Shown: one piece after another, positions 37,167 through 46,328 of the stretch
How the letters are laid out: each line of letters starts with the position of its first letter
Numbering within the stretch: position 1 is the stretch's first letter
Assembly (NCBI RefSeq): GCF_040932035.1
Contig: NZ_JBFRBB010000002.1
Coordinates: 1,054,001-1,118,000 of the forward strand
Origin: Hoeflea_A sp040932035
GTDB lineage: Bacteria; Pseudomonadota; Alphaproteobacteria; Rhizobiales; Rhizobiaceae
Length of the DNA stretch: 64,000 nt
Direction: 5' to 3'
The notes under the pieces: generated by a model
The model's database searches: none
What the model was told of the DNA's origin: nothing
The model's input: only the letters and a program-made list of their open reading frames with translations
Program-made: the position numbers and the translations under genes

Positions 37167-38043
37167 TGGCGTCACCACCCGCCGCGAACCGCATCAGCGC
37201 CAAACGTGACGCACCCTCAAGCGCATCACCTTCAGGCGGCACCACGCATTCCCGGTGTTCTGGCTTCAGCCACGTCTCATAAAGGGCGCCAAGACCGCCC
37301 AACAGGCACAGCTTCGGGTTCGGCCCCTGCAACACGGTATCGAGGGATTCATCGATTTGCCGTGCTGCAGATTCTACGAGCCGGATCGCAACCGCATCCC
37401 CCTCGCCCGCGAGCCGGAAGACTGCCGGTGCATAGCGGGCGAAGGCCCCGGGCAGCGAACCATGGGCAAATGCCACAAGTTTTTGCGGGTCATTGTCGAA
37501 ATCGCGCAGGACAAGATCGGTAGCCGCCGTGCCAGGTCGAACCCCGTCATAGGCAAGCAGCGCCTCCTGCATCAACGACCGTCCGAGGACCGCCCCGCTG
37601 CCCTGGTCGCCGACGACAAAGCCCCAGCCGCCGATCGTTCGAACCACACCGCCGGTCTTCGTGGCAAACACCGATCCGGTTCCAAGAATGGCGACGGCCC
37701 CGTCTTGATCGCCCAAAGCACCATGGACGGCGATCAGGGCATCGCTCTCTACGGCACAGCGCCTGAACGGAAGCCGGCCCATGACCGCGCCGACAGTCGC
37801 CTCCACATTGGCGCCGGCTAAACCGAGCAGAACATTGCAGGACGAAAGCGCATCGTTACCGACGCCCGCATCGACGCACGCAGCACGCGCCGCCTCGACA
37901 ATATGGCGCACGCCACCATCAAGGTCGGTCAAAATGTTGGCCGCACCGCTCCCGCCCCGGCCAAGGACGGTGCCGTCCGCACTGGCTAAAGCAGCCCGAC
38001 AGCTCGTTCCGCCGCCATCAATACCGATGAAAAACTCGGTCAT
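37159..38043 (-). CDS. N-acetylglucosamine kinase, BadF/BadG family
   Basis: The 294-residue protein starts FFIGIDGGGTSCRAALA (ATPase phosphate 1 loop) and carries ESDALIAVHGAL, AILGTGSVFA, GGWGFVVGDQGSGAVLGR and LLGGLGAL, the layout of eukaryote-like N-acetylglucosamine/MurNAc kinases of the BadF family. It phosphorylates GlcNAc, and perhaps MurNAc, after uptake. The ATG at 38043 has GGGAGA upstream; a longer frame into the operator region is unlikely. It heads the leftward nag operon. Confidence 0.9.
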   Translation of the reverse strand: MTEFFIGIDGGGTSCRAALASADGTVLGRGGSGAANILTDLDGGVRHIVEAARAACVDAGVGNDALSSCNVLLGLAGANVEATVGAVMGRLPFRRCAVESDALIAVHGALGDQDGAVAILGTGSVFATKTGGVVRTIGGWGFVVGDQGSGAVLGRSLMQEALLAYDGVRPGTAATDLVLRDFDNDPQKLVAFAHGSLPGAFARYAPAVFRLAGEGDAVAIRLVESAARQIDESLDTVLQGPNPKLCLLGGLGALYETWLKPEHRECVVPPEGDALEGASRLALMRFAAGGDANE

Positions 38044-38064
38044 CGAAATCTCCCTGCCCATATA

Positions 38065-38210
38065 ATACCAATAAAATACCATTAACCAAGGGGTATCTGG
38101 AAAAAAATTCATCAACACTGTAAATCATTGTAATTTTGGCGAAAAACAATTGACGCTTTCAGAATTCGTTAATTTTTTTCCTCACTCGCTGGACAATTGG
38201 TATTTTTTTG
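38065..38210. promoter_or_regulatory. Divergent nag/mur promoter region with repeated ATACCA half-sites
   Basis: ATACCA occurs at 38065-38070 and 38077-38082 (12-bp period), close to the kinase gene. The reverse complement TTGGTAT recurs at 38197-38203, close to murQ. UTRA-type GntR regulators bind GGT/ACC-containing dyads, so these are plausible NagR sites serving both directions. Only the shared half-site is seen; no full palindrome is obvious. Confidence 0.4.
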
Positions 38211-38234
38211 GCATTATTGGCGTGGGAGGTACGG

Positions 38235-39158
38235 ATGCAAAAAACCACAACGGAAAGCATGCACGAACACGCGCTCGGCCTGGATCTGGAAGAACCGGCC
38301 AGGATACTGTCTGCCCTCATGGAAGGTCAGACGGATGCGGCGGCATGCGTCCACTCTGCATCCGATGCCATTATCAAAGCGTCCAAAACAGCAGCCGCAA
38401 CCATTCGCGCGGGCGGACGGCTCATATATGCGGCAGCCGGCAGTTCCGGACTGATGGCATTGTCGGACGCCCTCGAGCTTCCGGGAACCTTCGGGATCGA
38501 TCGCGATCAGATCAGGGTGCTCTTTGCCGGCGGGCCGCCATGGCTCGACACTTTTCGGGGCGGCCCGGAAGACGATGCCGGGCTGGCCATCGACGACATC
38601 ATGGAATGCAGGCTGACCGACAGCGATTGTCTGATAGCGGTTTCGGCAAGTGGATCCACCCCCTACGCAGTGGCCGCTCTACAGAAGGCCGTTGAGATCG
38701 GAGCTGCGACTGTCGCAATAGCCAACAACAGTGGCTCGCCTCTGCTCGTAGCTGCAGATACGGCCATATTCCTGCCGACACCCGCGGAACTGATCGCCGG
38801 TTCGACGCGCATGGGAGCCGGGACGGCACAAAAGATCGCGCTCAACCTCATATCGACCCTCATGGCCATTGACCTTGGCCATGTTGTCGATGGCCACATG
38901 GTCAATCTGATTGTTGACAATGCAAAGCTGCGGTCGCGCGCAGCAAACATAATCGCCGTACTCGCAAAATGCAGCGAGGACACGGCGCTGGCATGCCTTG
39001 ACCAGGCGGGCGGGTCGGTCAAGGCTGCCATCCTGCTCGCCTCCGGCGCCGCCGATCCTGACGCCGCGCAAAGGCTGCTTGAATCCAACAACGGGAATGT
39101 ACGGTCAGCAATGGCCGCACTTAATCAGGGTTTCGGCTCTGAACAGCAACGCGCCTGA
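38235..39158 (+). CDS. murQ: N-acetylmuramic acid 6-phosphate etherase
   Basis: The 307-residue SIS protein matches MurQ: GRLIYAAAGSSG, a catalytic glutamate in LELPGTFG (E81), a second in GGPEDDAG (E112), VSASGSTPY, and STRMGAGTAQKIALNLISTL. The glutamates align with E83 and E114 of the E. coli enzyme. It cleaves lactate from MurNAc-6-phosphate to give GlcNAc-6-phosphate, which NagA then deacetylates. The ATG at 38235 follows GGGAGGT. It is the first gene of the rightward operon opposite nagK. Confidence 0.92.
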   Translation: MQKTTTESMHEHALGLDLEEPARILSALMEGQTDAAACVHSASDAIIKASKTAAATIRAGGRLIYAAAGSSGLMALSDALELPGTFGIDRDQIRVLFAGGPPWLDTFRGGPEDDAGLAIDDIMECRLTDSDCLIAVSASGSTPYAVAALQKAVEIGAATVAIANNSGSPLLVAADTAIFLPTPAELIAGSTRMGAGTAQKIALNLISTLMAIDLGHVVDGHMVNLIVDNAKLRSRAANIIAVLAKCSEDTALACLDQAGGSVKAAILLASGAADPDAAQRLLESNNGNVRSAMAALNQGFGSEQQRA

Positions 39159-39183
39159 ACGGCGCACTATCTGGGAGAAAACA

Positions 39184-40443
39184 ATGACGAGCAAATCACT
39201 GACAGGACTGCTATTGGCGTCAACGCTACTAGGCAGTGCGGGCATTGCAAATGCCCAGGACGCCGAATTGACGATCGAGAGCTGGCGCAACGACGACCTG
39301 GAAATATGGCAGTCGAAGCTGATACCGGCATTCGAGGCGAAACATCCGGGCATCAAGGTCAAATTCACACCCTCCGCGCCGGCAGAGTACAACGCCGTTC
39401 TCAACTCCAAGCTGGAAGCCGGCTCCGCTGGTGATCTTATCACCTGCCGACCCTTCGACGCGTCCCTGGCACTTTACGACTCAGGGCATCTCGCACCGTT
39501 GACCGATCTTGAAGGCATGAAGAACTTTGGCAGCGTTGCCAAATCGGCCTGGATCACCGACGACGGATCAACGCCGTTCTGCGTTCCGATGGCCTCCGTG
39601 ATTCACGGATTCATCTACAACAAGGACGCCTTCGACGAACTCGGCCTTTCCGTGCCGAAGACAGAAGCGGAACTGTTTGCCGCTCTCGACAAGATCAAGG
39701 AAGACGGCAACTACATCCCGATGGCCATGGGCACCAATGACCAGTGGGAAGCCGCAACGATGGGTTACCAGAACATCGGCCCCAACTACTGGAAGGGTGA
39801 GGAAGGCAGAAACGCGCTTATCAAGGGCGAGCAGAAGCTGACCGACGACGTCTGGGTCAAGCCCTATCAGACACTTGCGAAGTGGAAGGACTATCTGGGC
39901 GACGGCTTTGAGGCACAGACCTATCCCGACAGCCAGAACATGTTCACGCTTGGACGGGCAGCCGTCTATCCGGCAGGTTCATGGGAGATTTCCGGCTTCA
40001 ACAATCTGGCTGATTTCAAGATGGGCGCCTTTTCTCCTCCGGTACCAAATGACGGCGACGATTGCTACATTTCCGACCATACGGATATCGCTATCGGCAT
40101 GAACCCAAAGACGCCAAATCCGGATGCCGCAAAGGCTTTCCTGAACTGGGTCGCTTCGCCGGAATTCGCCGCACTCTACGCCAACGCCCTGCCCGGCTTC
40201 TTCCCGCTTTCCAACGAACCGGTAAAGCTGGACGACCCGCTGGCGCAGGAGTTCGTGTCCTGGCGTGAAAAGTGCAACTCGACAATCCGCTCGACCTATC
40301 AGATCCTGTCGCGCGGTACGCCGAACCTGGAAAACGAGACCTGGAACGCTTCGGCCAACGTCATCCGCGGCACGGAGACGCCTGAAGATGCGGCCAAGCG
40401 CCTGCAGGACGGCCTTTCCAGCTGGAACGAAATGCACAAGTAA
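39184..40443 (+). CDS. CUT1 ABC transporter sugar-binding protein
   Basis: The 419-residue family 1 extracellular solute-binding protein has a signal peptide (GIANAQDAE) and the usual LTIESWRNDDLEIWQ start, then MATMGTNDQW-like and NMFTLGRAAVYPAGSW segments. It follows murQ by 25 bp and probably captures an amino sugar (MurNAc, GlcNAc or a disaccharide) for this pathway. The ATG at 39184 has GGGAGA upstream; the longer frame through murQ is spurious. Confidence 0.9.
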   Translation: MTSKSLTGLLLASTLLGSAGIANAQDAELTIESWRNDDLEIWQSKLIPAFEAKHPGIKVKFTPSAPAEYNAVLNSKLEAGSAGDLITCRPFDASLALYDSGHLAPLTDLEGMKNFGSVAKSAWITDDGSTPFCVPMASVIHGFIYNKDAFDELGLSVPKTEAELFAALDKIKEDGNYIPMAMGTNDQWEAATMGYQNIGPNYWKGEEGRNALIKGEQKLTDDVWVKPYQTLAKWKDYLGDGFEAQTYPDSQNMFTLGRAAVYPAGSWEISGFNNLADFKMGAFSPPVPNDGDDCYISDHTDIAIGMNPKTPNPDAAKAFLNWVASPEFAALYANALPGFFPLSNEPVKLDDPLAQEFVSWREKCNSTIRSTYQILSRGTPNLENETWNASANVIRGTETPEDAAKRLQDGLSSWNEMHK

Positions 40444-40452
40444 GCGCAAATG

Positions 40453-40482
40453 AACCGGGCCGGCAGGATCGCCGGCCCGGTT
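40453..40482 (+). terminator. Intercistronic hairpin after the binding-protein gene
   Basis: AACCGGGCCGGC (40453-40464) pairs with GCCGGCCCGGTT (40471-40482), a perfect 12-bp stem with a 6-base loop, right after the binding-protein stop. It is followed by TGC rather than a T-run. It probably stabilises the upstream message or attenuates permease expression. Confidence 0.7.
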
Positions 40483-40506
40483 TGCAAGGGGCGTCCGGGG
40501 ACAATC

Positions 40507-41436
40507 ATGAGCACATCAGACCAGAAGAAAAAACCGGTGCGCTGGCACATCGCGGTCTTTCTCGCGCCTGCCGTGCTCATCTATACGGCGATCATGATCC
40601 TGCCGCTCTTCGGCACACTTCAGCTGTCGCTGTTTCGCGAAGTGGATCAGCAGCAGATCTTTGTCGGCTTCGACAATTTCCGCGTCCTGCTCGGCGATCC
40701 GCGCTGGTCTGAGTCCTTTTGGAACGCCCTCGGCAACAACACCTGGTTCTTCATCGTTCACATGGTGGTGCAGAACCCGCTCGGCATTCTGTTTGCCGCG
40801 CTGCTTTCAAGCCCCAAGCTCCGCTTCTCGGTCTTTTACCGCACGGCGATTTTCGTGCCGACGATCCTTTCATTCGTCATTGTCGGTTTCGCCTGGAAAC
40901 TCATCCTCAGCCCACTCTGGGGCATCGCGCCCGACATCATGAGCGCCGTCGGCCTCAAGAGCCTGTTTGCACCCTGGCTTGGCAAGACCGAGTATGCTCT
41001 GACAACGCTCAGCCTGATTTCGGTATGGCAGTTCATCGGCATTCCGATGATGCTGATCTATGCGGCGCTGCTATCCATTCCCGACGAGGTGCTCGAGGCG
41101 GCCGAATGTGACGGCATTACCGGCATGAATCAGTTCTGGAAGATCAAGCTTCCGCTTATCCTGCCTTCGATCGGCATCATCTCGATTTTGACTTTTGTCG
41201 GCAATTTCAACGCTTTCGACCTGATATACACGACACAAGGCGCTTTGGCGGGCCCTGACTACGCAACCGATATTCTGGGAACATTCCTCTATCGCACCTT
41301 CTTCGGTTTCCAGCTGCAGATCGGCGATCCGAATATGGGCTCGACCATCGCTTCGGTCATGTTCCTGATCATTCTTGCCGGGGTTTCGCTCTACCTCTTC
41401 GGCATCCAGACGCGGCTCCGCCGCTACCAGTTTTGA
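40507..41436 (+). CDS. CUT1 ABC transporter permease (MalF-type)
   Basis: The 309-residue membrane protein has about six hydrophobic spans and the EAA loop near EAAECDGITGMNQFWKIKLPLILPS. It forms the channel with the next gene. ATG 40507 follows the hairpin. It overlaps no neighbour; the next permease starts 8 bp after its stop. Confidence 0.92.
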   Translation: MSTSDQKKKPVRWHIAVFLAPAVLIYTAIMILPLFGTLQLSLFREVDQQQIFVGFDNFRVLLGDPRWSESFWNALGNNTWFFIVHMVVQNPLGILFAALLSSPKLRFSVFYRTAIFVPTILSFVIVGFAWKLILSPLWGIAPDIMSAVGLKSLFAPWLGKTEYALTTLSLISVWQFIGIPMMLIYAALLSIPDEVLEAAECDGITGMNQFWKIKLPLILPSIGIISILTFVGNFNAFDLIYTTQGALAGPDYATDILGTFLYRTFFGFQLQIGDPNMGSTIASVMFLIILAGVSLYLFGIQTRLRRYQF

Positions 41437-41444
41437 GGCCGGTC

Positions 41445-42284
41445 ATGGCAAAAGCGACATCCTCAATCACCCGGTCCTTCGCAGCCCACGCCATACTGGC
41501 AGGCTACACCGTCATCGCCCTGTTTCCGGTGGTGGTCATCATCATCAACTCGTTCAAGTCCCGCAAGGCGATCTTCCGATCACCTCTGTCCTTGCCGGAC
41601 GACAGTTCGTTCAGCCTCATCGGCTATGAGACCGTTCTCGCACAGGGTGATTTCATCCTCTATTTTCAAAACAGCCTGATCGTCACCGTCATATCGCTGA
41701 CTCTCGTGTTACTGTTTGGTGCCATGGCCGCCTTCGCACTGTCGGAATACCGTTTCCGCGGCAATATGCTGATGGGGCTCTATCTCGCCCTCGGCATCAT
41801 GATTCCGATCCGTCTCGGCACCGTGGCAATCCTCAAGCTGATGGTGGCAAGCGGGCTGGTCAACACCCTCACCGCGCTGATCCTCGTTTACACCGCGCAG
41901 GGCCTGCCGCTGGCGATCTTCATTCTGTCGGAATTCATGCGTCAGCTTTCCGCCGACCTGAAGGACGCCGGCCGCATCGACGGCCTGTCGGAATACAGGA
42001 TCTTCATTCGCCTCGTCCTGCCGCTTGTTCGTCCGGCGATGGCAACCGTCGCCGTGTTCACGATGATCCCCATCTGGAACGATTTGTGGTTTCCGCTGAT
42101 CCTCGCGCCGGCCGAAGAAACCAAGACCATCACCCTCGGCGCGCAGGTCTTCATCGGCCAGTTCGTTACCAATTGGAACGCGGTTCTTTCGGCCCTGTCG
42201 TTGGCGATACTGCCGGTCCTCGTTCTTTATGTGATCTTCTCGCGTCAGCTCATTCGCGGCATTACAGCAGGAGCAGTCAAATGA
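41445..42284 (+). CDS. CUT1 ABC transporter permease (MalG-type)
   Basis: The 279-residue permease has six hydrophobic segments, NSFKSRKAIF after the first span, and an EAA-like loop DAGRIDGLSEYRIFIRLVLPLVRP. The ATG at 41445 is preferred over a TTG four codons upstream. Its stop overlaps the oxidoreductase start in an ATGA, so the two are coupled. Confidence 0.92.
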   Translation: MAKATSSITRSFAAHAILAGYTVIALFPVVVIIINSFKSRKAIFRSPLSLPDDSSFSLIGYETVLAQGDFILYFQNSLIVTVISLTLVLLFGAMAAFALSEYRFRGNMLMGLYLALGIMIPIRLGTVAILKLMVASGLVNTLTALILVYTAQGLPLAIFILSEFMRQLSADLKDAGRIDGLSEYRIFIRLVLPLVRPAMATVAVFTMIPIWNDLWFPLILAPAEETKTITLGAQVFIGQFVTNWNAVLSALSLAILPVLVLYVIFSRQLIRGITAGAVK

Positions 42285-43342
42285 CCGACCATCGCGTGCG
42301 CATCATGGTTGCCGGGCTCGGCAATATGGGCCGCAGCCACGCCCTCGCCTATCATCACAATGCGGGATTTGAGATCGCTGGCCTCGTCAACCGCTCGGCT
42401 GTTCCACTGCCTGACGACCTTGCCGGCTACCGGATCCATCCATCCTTCGAAGGCGCCCTCGACGAACTTGCGCCCGACGCCGTCTCCATCAACACCTACT
42501 CCGACAGCCATGCGGGCTTTGCCATTAAGGCGCTGGAGAGAGGCTGCCATGTGTTTGTCGAAAAACCGCTGGCAACGACTGTGGAGGACGCACGCAAGGT
42601 GGTGGACTGTGCAAAGGCCAACGGCCGCAAACTGGTTGTCGGCTACATATTGCGCCATCACCCCTCCTGGGTGCACCTCATCAAGGCTGCACGTGATCTT
42701 GGCGGCCCTTACGTCTTCCGGATGAACCTGAACCAGCAGTCGAGCGGCGCGACGTGGCGGACCCATAAACAGCTGATGCAATCCACATCGCCCATCGTCG
42801 ATTGCGGCGTGCACTATGTCGACGTGATGTGCCAGATCGTCGATTCCAAACCTGTCGAGGTGCGCGGCATGGGAGCCCGCCTGTCCGATGAAATCGACAG
42901 CGGGATGTACAATTACGGTCACCTTCAGGTGCTGTTCGATGATGGATCCATCGGCTGGTACGAGGCCGGCTGGGGGCCGATGATTTCGGAAACGGCCTTC
43001 TTTGTGAAGGATGTGATGTCACCGAATGGCAGCGTATCGATCGTCATGGACGAGCATGCGAAATCCGACGACATCGACACACACACAAAAACGCAGAGAA
43101 TCAAGATTCACCGGTCCGAAACAGGTGAAGACGGCGACTTCGTTCACGCCGATGAACTTGTCTCGATGGAGGGCGAACCGGATCACCAGAAGCTGTGCGA
43201 TCTGGAACAGGCCTTTTTCCTGAAGGCTATGCGCGAGGATCTGGATCTGTCGCGCCACATGGAAGATGCCATTCAGTCGCTGAATGTCTGCCTGGCGGCG
43301 GATGAAAGCGTTCGCACGGGACAGCCTGTCAGGCTCGTCTGA
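42281..43342 (+). CDS. Gfo/Idh/MocA family oxidoreductase in the amino-sugar transporter operon
   Basis: The 353-residue protein has a Rossmann motif VAGLGNMGRSHA and VEKPL mid-sequence, followed by HHPSW and VDCGVHYVDVMCQIV with the usual histidine of the family. It sits between the permease and ATPase genes, so the transported sugar probably undergoes a redox or epimerisation step in addition to MurQ/NagA processing. The longer open frame upstream overlaps the permease and is not used. Confidence 0.88.
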   Translation: MTDHRVRIMVAGLGNMGRSHALAYHHNAGFEIAGLVNRSAVPLPDDLAGYRIHPSFEGALDELAPDAVSINTYSDSHAGFAIKALERGCHVFVEKPLATTVEDARKVVDCAKANGRKLVVGYILRHHPSWVHLIKAARDLGGPYVFRMNLNQQSSGATWRTHKQLMQSTSPIVDCGVHYVDVMCQIVDSKPVEVRGMGARLSDEIDSGMYNYGHLQVLFDDGSIGWYEAGWGPMISETAFFVKDVMSPNGSVSIVMDEHAKSDDIDTHTKTQRIKIHRSETGEDGDFVHADELVSMEGEPDHQKLCDLEQAFFLKAMREDLDLSRHMEDAIQSLNVCLAADESVRTGQPVRLV

Positions 43343-43403
43343 TACAGGCCGCTAACAAATTTGTGCCCGTCTTGGGCAGCAACAACAGGAAAGGGTCTAG
43401 GTT

Positions 43404-44408
43404 TTGGGCTCGCTCGTTCTTGAAAATATCCGCAAGTCCTTCGGTTCCGTCGAGGTCCTGAAAGGCATCGACCTTGAAGTAAAGGATGGCGAGTTCGTCA
43501 TTTTTGTCGGCCCATCCGGTTGCGGCAAATCCACATTGCTGCGTGTGATCGCCGGCCTCGAGGACGCGACAAGCGGAACCGTGAGCATCGACGGCAAGCC
43601 GGTCGGTCATCTGCCGCCGTCAAAACGCGGTATCGCCATGGTATTCCAGACCTATGCGCTCTATCCGCACCTGACGGTGCGCAACAACATGGCGCTCGGC
43701 ATCAAACAGGCCGGTCAGCCCGCAGACCAGGTTGCAGCCCGTGTCGATGCGGCTTCGAAAATGTTGTCGCTGGAGGAATATCTGGACCGCTTTCCGGCTG
43801 AACTCTCCGGCGGCCAGCGCCAGCGCGTGGCGATCGGCCGCGCCGTTGTGCGCGACCCGGAACTCTTCCTGTTTGACGAGCCTCTCTCCAACCTCGATGC
43901 GGCCCTTCGCGTCAACACACGTCTCGAAATCGCCCGCCTGCACCACGATCTCAAGGCGACGATGATCTATGTCACGCACGATCAGGTCGAGGCCATGACG
44001 CTGGCCGACAAGATCGTCGTTCTCAACGGCGGGGTTGTCGAGCAGATCGGCTCGCCCATGGAGCTTTACAACAATCCCGCCAATCTGTTTGTCGCCGGTT
44101 TCATTGGCTCGCCGCAGATGAATTTCATAGATGCCGGAAAGCTTGAAAAAAATGGCGCCGCGACCGTCGGCATCAGGCCTGAGCACATATCGGTCGATCG
44201 CAATGAGGGTGAATGGGCCGGAAAGGTCCTGCATGCCGAACATCTGGGCGCCGATACGATCCTGTATATGGATACTGAAAAAGCCGGCCTGCTTACCGTG
44301 CGCCTCTTCGGACAGCACGAATTCGACGCCGATGACAAACTGTTTGCAACGCCGGACCCGGCAAGCATGTTCAGTTTCGACGCAGACGGCCGCGCAATCG
44401 CGGCCTAG
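43404..44408 (+). CDS. CUT1 ABC transporter ATP-binding protein (MalK/UgpC type)
   Basis: The 334-residue ATPase has Walker A GPSGCGKST, signature LSGGQRQRVAIGRA, Walker B LFLFDEPLSNLDA and a C-terminal TOBE regulatory domain (VGIRPEHI). The likely start is TTG 43404, as no better-placed ATG exists. It is the last gene of the murQ operon and ends 9 bp from the convergent racemase gene. Confidence 0.92.
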   Translation: MGSLVLENIRKSFGSVEVLKGIDLEVKDGEFVIFVGPSGCGKSTLLRVIAGLEDATSGTVSIDGKPVGHLPPSKRGIAMVFQTYALYPHLTVRNNMALGIKQAGQPADQVAARVDAASKMLSLEEYLDRFPAELSGGQRQRVAIGRAVVRDPELFLFDEPLSNLDAALRVNTRLEIARLHHDLKATMIYVTHDQVEAMTLADKIVVLNGGVVEQIGSPMELYNNPANLFVAGFIGSPQMNFIDAGKLEKNGAATVGIRPEHISVDRNEGEWAGKVLHAEHLGADTILYMDTEKAGLLTVRLFGQHEFDADDKLFATPDPASMFSFDADGRAIAA

Positions 44409-44417
44409 CGGACAGGA

Positions 44418-45137
44418 CTAGTCCAGCCGGTAGCGCCTGGGAACGAGCGCTCCTTGAAACCAGGTGACAAAACTCTCCATCGTGAAGACCGGGCGCACCG
44501 TCGCACGCGCTATGTCCGCCGCATAGGGCATCATATTGGTGCACTCGAGCAAAATGGCACCGACGTCCTCGTGGCTTGATATCAGTTCGCTGCTGGCGTT
44601 GACGAGGTCTCTGCGCGCCGCGTCAACGTCAAGCTCCGGTTCGTTGCCGAGAATCACACGGGTGAACTCCTCGCCCGCATCGGTACCGACGATCGGGGTA
44701 TCAAGATCGACGCCCGCTGCCTGCAGATGCGCATCGCTGAGCGAGCTGGCCGATATGGTAACGATGCCCACACGCCTGTCCGGCGGCAACATGGCCTCGA
44801 TCATCGGCGCCTGCATCAGCGACGAGGCGGCGACCGGCACGCCCACGGCTTCCGTAAGCTCATCCTGAAAGAGCGAAAGGAAACCGCAATTGGTGGTCAA
44901 TCCGTCACAACCGTCGGAAACAAGCTCCTCAGCGGCGTCGATAAACGGATCAAGCAGCCCTTCGGCATTGTGCAGGACGACGCGCTCCGGAGACGCGCCT
45001 CTAACAACCTTGTAATGGACGGGAAACGGCCAGGTCGCCGCATTGCCCATATCTCCGGGTATGCGCGGAAACTGCGCCTCCAGCATCAATATGCCGATAG
45101 ACGCGCCGTATACGGATTTGCCGCCACCAACAATCAT
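44418..45137 (-). CDS. Asp/Glu/hydantoin racemase family protein
   Basis: The 239-residue protein has two cysteines placed as in cofactor-independent racemases, in TTNCGFL (C84) and LLECTNM (C199). It may interconvert D- and L-amino acids such as aspartate, or hydantoins; the exact substrate is unknown. ATG 45137 follows GGGAGGC. It lies 87 bp after iolG on the same strand and converges with the ATPase gene. Confidence 0.8.
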   Translation of the reverse strand: MIVGGGKSVYGASIGILMLEAQFPRIPGDMGNAATWPFPVHYKVVRGASPERVVLHNAEGLLDPFIDAAEELVSDGCDGLTTNCGFLSLFQDELTEAVGVPVAASSLMQAPMIEAMLPPDRRVGIVTISASSLSDAHLQAAGVDLDTPIVGTDAGEEFTRVILGNEPELDVDAARRDLVNASSELISSHEDVGAILLECTNMMPYAADIARATVRPVFTMESFVTWFQGALVPRRYRLD

Positions 45138-45224
45138 AAAAGCCTCCCGGTTTCGCTTGAGGCGCGGGTGAAATCAAACACCCAAAGCGATGCCGGTTGC
45201 AAGTGGCAGAGGCGGTGTGGTGCT

Positions 45225-46217
45225 CTAACCGATTTCGACAATCCGTTTTTCGGTCGCCGATTTCAGCGCCGCATCGGCCAGAATGAGCGCCTTGAGCCCA
45301 TCCTCGCCCGTAGGGGTAATCTCGGCGCCGTCACGCAGGGCGGCTATGAACGAAGTGATTTCTGCCGCGTAGGCCTCAACGTAGCGGGTCATGAAAAAGT
45401 CGTGCAGCGGCGGTCTCTGGTAGCCCTGCTCGTTGGCGATTTCGATCATCAACGGCCGCTGGTTTTCAGCCGCCAGCATTCCTTTCGAGCCGTGGATTTC
45501 GATCCGCTGGTCGTAGCCATAGGTCGCGCGGCGCGAATTCGTAATCACGCACTGCCTGCCGCTGGCTGTAACCAGGAGAATACTGGCTGTGTCGAAGTCG
45601 CCGAGTTCGCCAATTTCCTTATCCACCAGTACGGAAGCCGTTGCTGTTACTGAAATGATCTCTTCGCCGAGAAGAAAACGGGCCATGTCGAAATCATGGA
45701 TCGTCATGTCCCGGAATATTCCGCCCGATTTGATGATATATTCCGCCGGCGGCGGTCCGGGGTCCCGCGAGGTAAGCACGACCTGTTCCACATCGCCGAT
45801 CCTGCCTTCATCGATGGCGGCCCGAACGGCCTGGAAGGACGGATCGAAGCGGCGGTTGAAGCCGACCATCAGTTTTGCGCCCGTTTCACGCACTGTATCC
45901 AGGCATTCGCGAACCCGGTCGATGCTCAGATCAACGGGCTTTTCACAGAAGATTGCCTTTCCGGCGCGTGCGAACCGTTCGATCAGGTCCGCATGCGTGT
46001 CGGTCGGCGTACAGATGACGACTGCGTCAACATCGCTTGCTGCCTCGATCTCATCGAGCGTGCGCACTTCGCAGTCATAGGCCGCCGCGAGCTCACTCGC
46101 CGCCTGTTCAAACGCATCCATTACCGCCACAAGTTTTGCATCGTTGTTTCCGGTAATGGCCTTTGCATGCACCTTGCCTATGCGCCCTGCTCCGAGCAAC
46201 GCGAAACAAACACTCAT
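45225..46217 (-). CDS. iolG: Inositol 2-dehydrogenase
   Basis: The 330-residue Gfo/Idh enzyme has FALLGAGRIGKVHA, FCEKPVDLSIDRVR, FNRRFDPSF and GGIFRDMTIHDFDMARFLLG, the signature of bacterial myo-inositol dehydrogenase. It oxidises myo-inositol to 2-keto-myo-inositol, the first step of the pathway. It follows the sugar transporter operon, separated by a strong hairpin terminator, so it may have its own promoter in the 78 bp between. No IolR-type site is visible there. Confidence 0.92.
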   Translation of the reverse strand: MSVCFALLGAGRIGKVHAKAITGNNDAKLVAVMDAFEQAASELAAAYDCEVRTLDEIEAASDVDAVVICTPTDTHADLIERFARAGKAIFCEKPVDLSIDRVRECLDTVRETGAKLMVGFNRRFDPSFQAVRAAIDEGRIGDVEQVVLTSRDPGPPPAEYIIKSGGIFRDMTIHDFDMARFLLGEEIISVTATASVLVDKEIGELGDFDTASILLVTASGRQCVITNSRRATYGYDQRIEIHGSKGMLAAENQRPLMIEIANEQGYQRPPLHDFFMTRYVEAYAAEITSFIAALRDGAEITPTGEDGLKALILADAALKSATEKRIVEIG

Positions 46218-46295
46218 GATATGTCCTGCCTTTGATGAATAATTGAGCTGAACCGTTAGCAGTTGCCGGCCACACGGCTCAACACAAATATTCTG

Positions 46296-46322
46296 TCCGG
46301 CCGGGCTGATTGCCCGGCCGGA
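46296..46322 (-). terminator. Hairpin terminator after the CUT2 transporter operon
   Basis: TCCGGCCGGGC (46296-46306) and GCCCGGCCGGA (46312-46322) form an 11-bp perfect stem with a 5-base loop. It lies 6 bp after the ATPase stop on the transcribed strand. The T-richness after it is weak on that strand (the opposite strand has ATTTT), but stem strength and position support termination or processing. Confidence 0.7.
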
Positions 46323-46328
46323 ATTTTG

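Noticed and set aside
45188..45199. GGTTGCAAG, possible third LacI-type operator
   Set aside because: Only one half of the palindrome is present; the other arm does not match, and it lies just after iolG.
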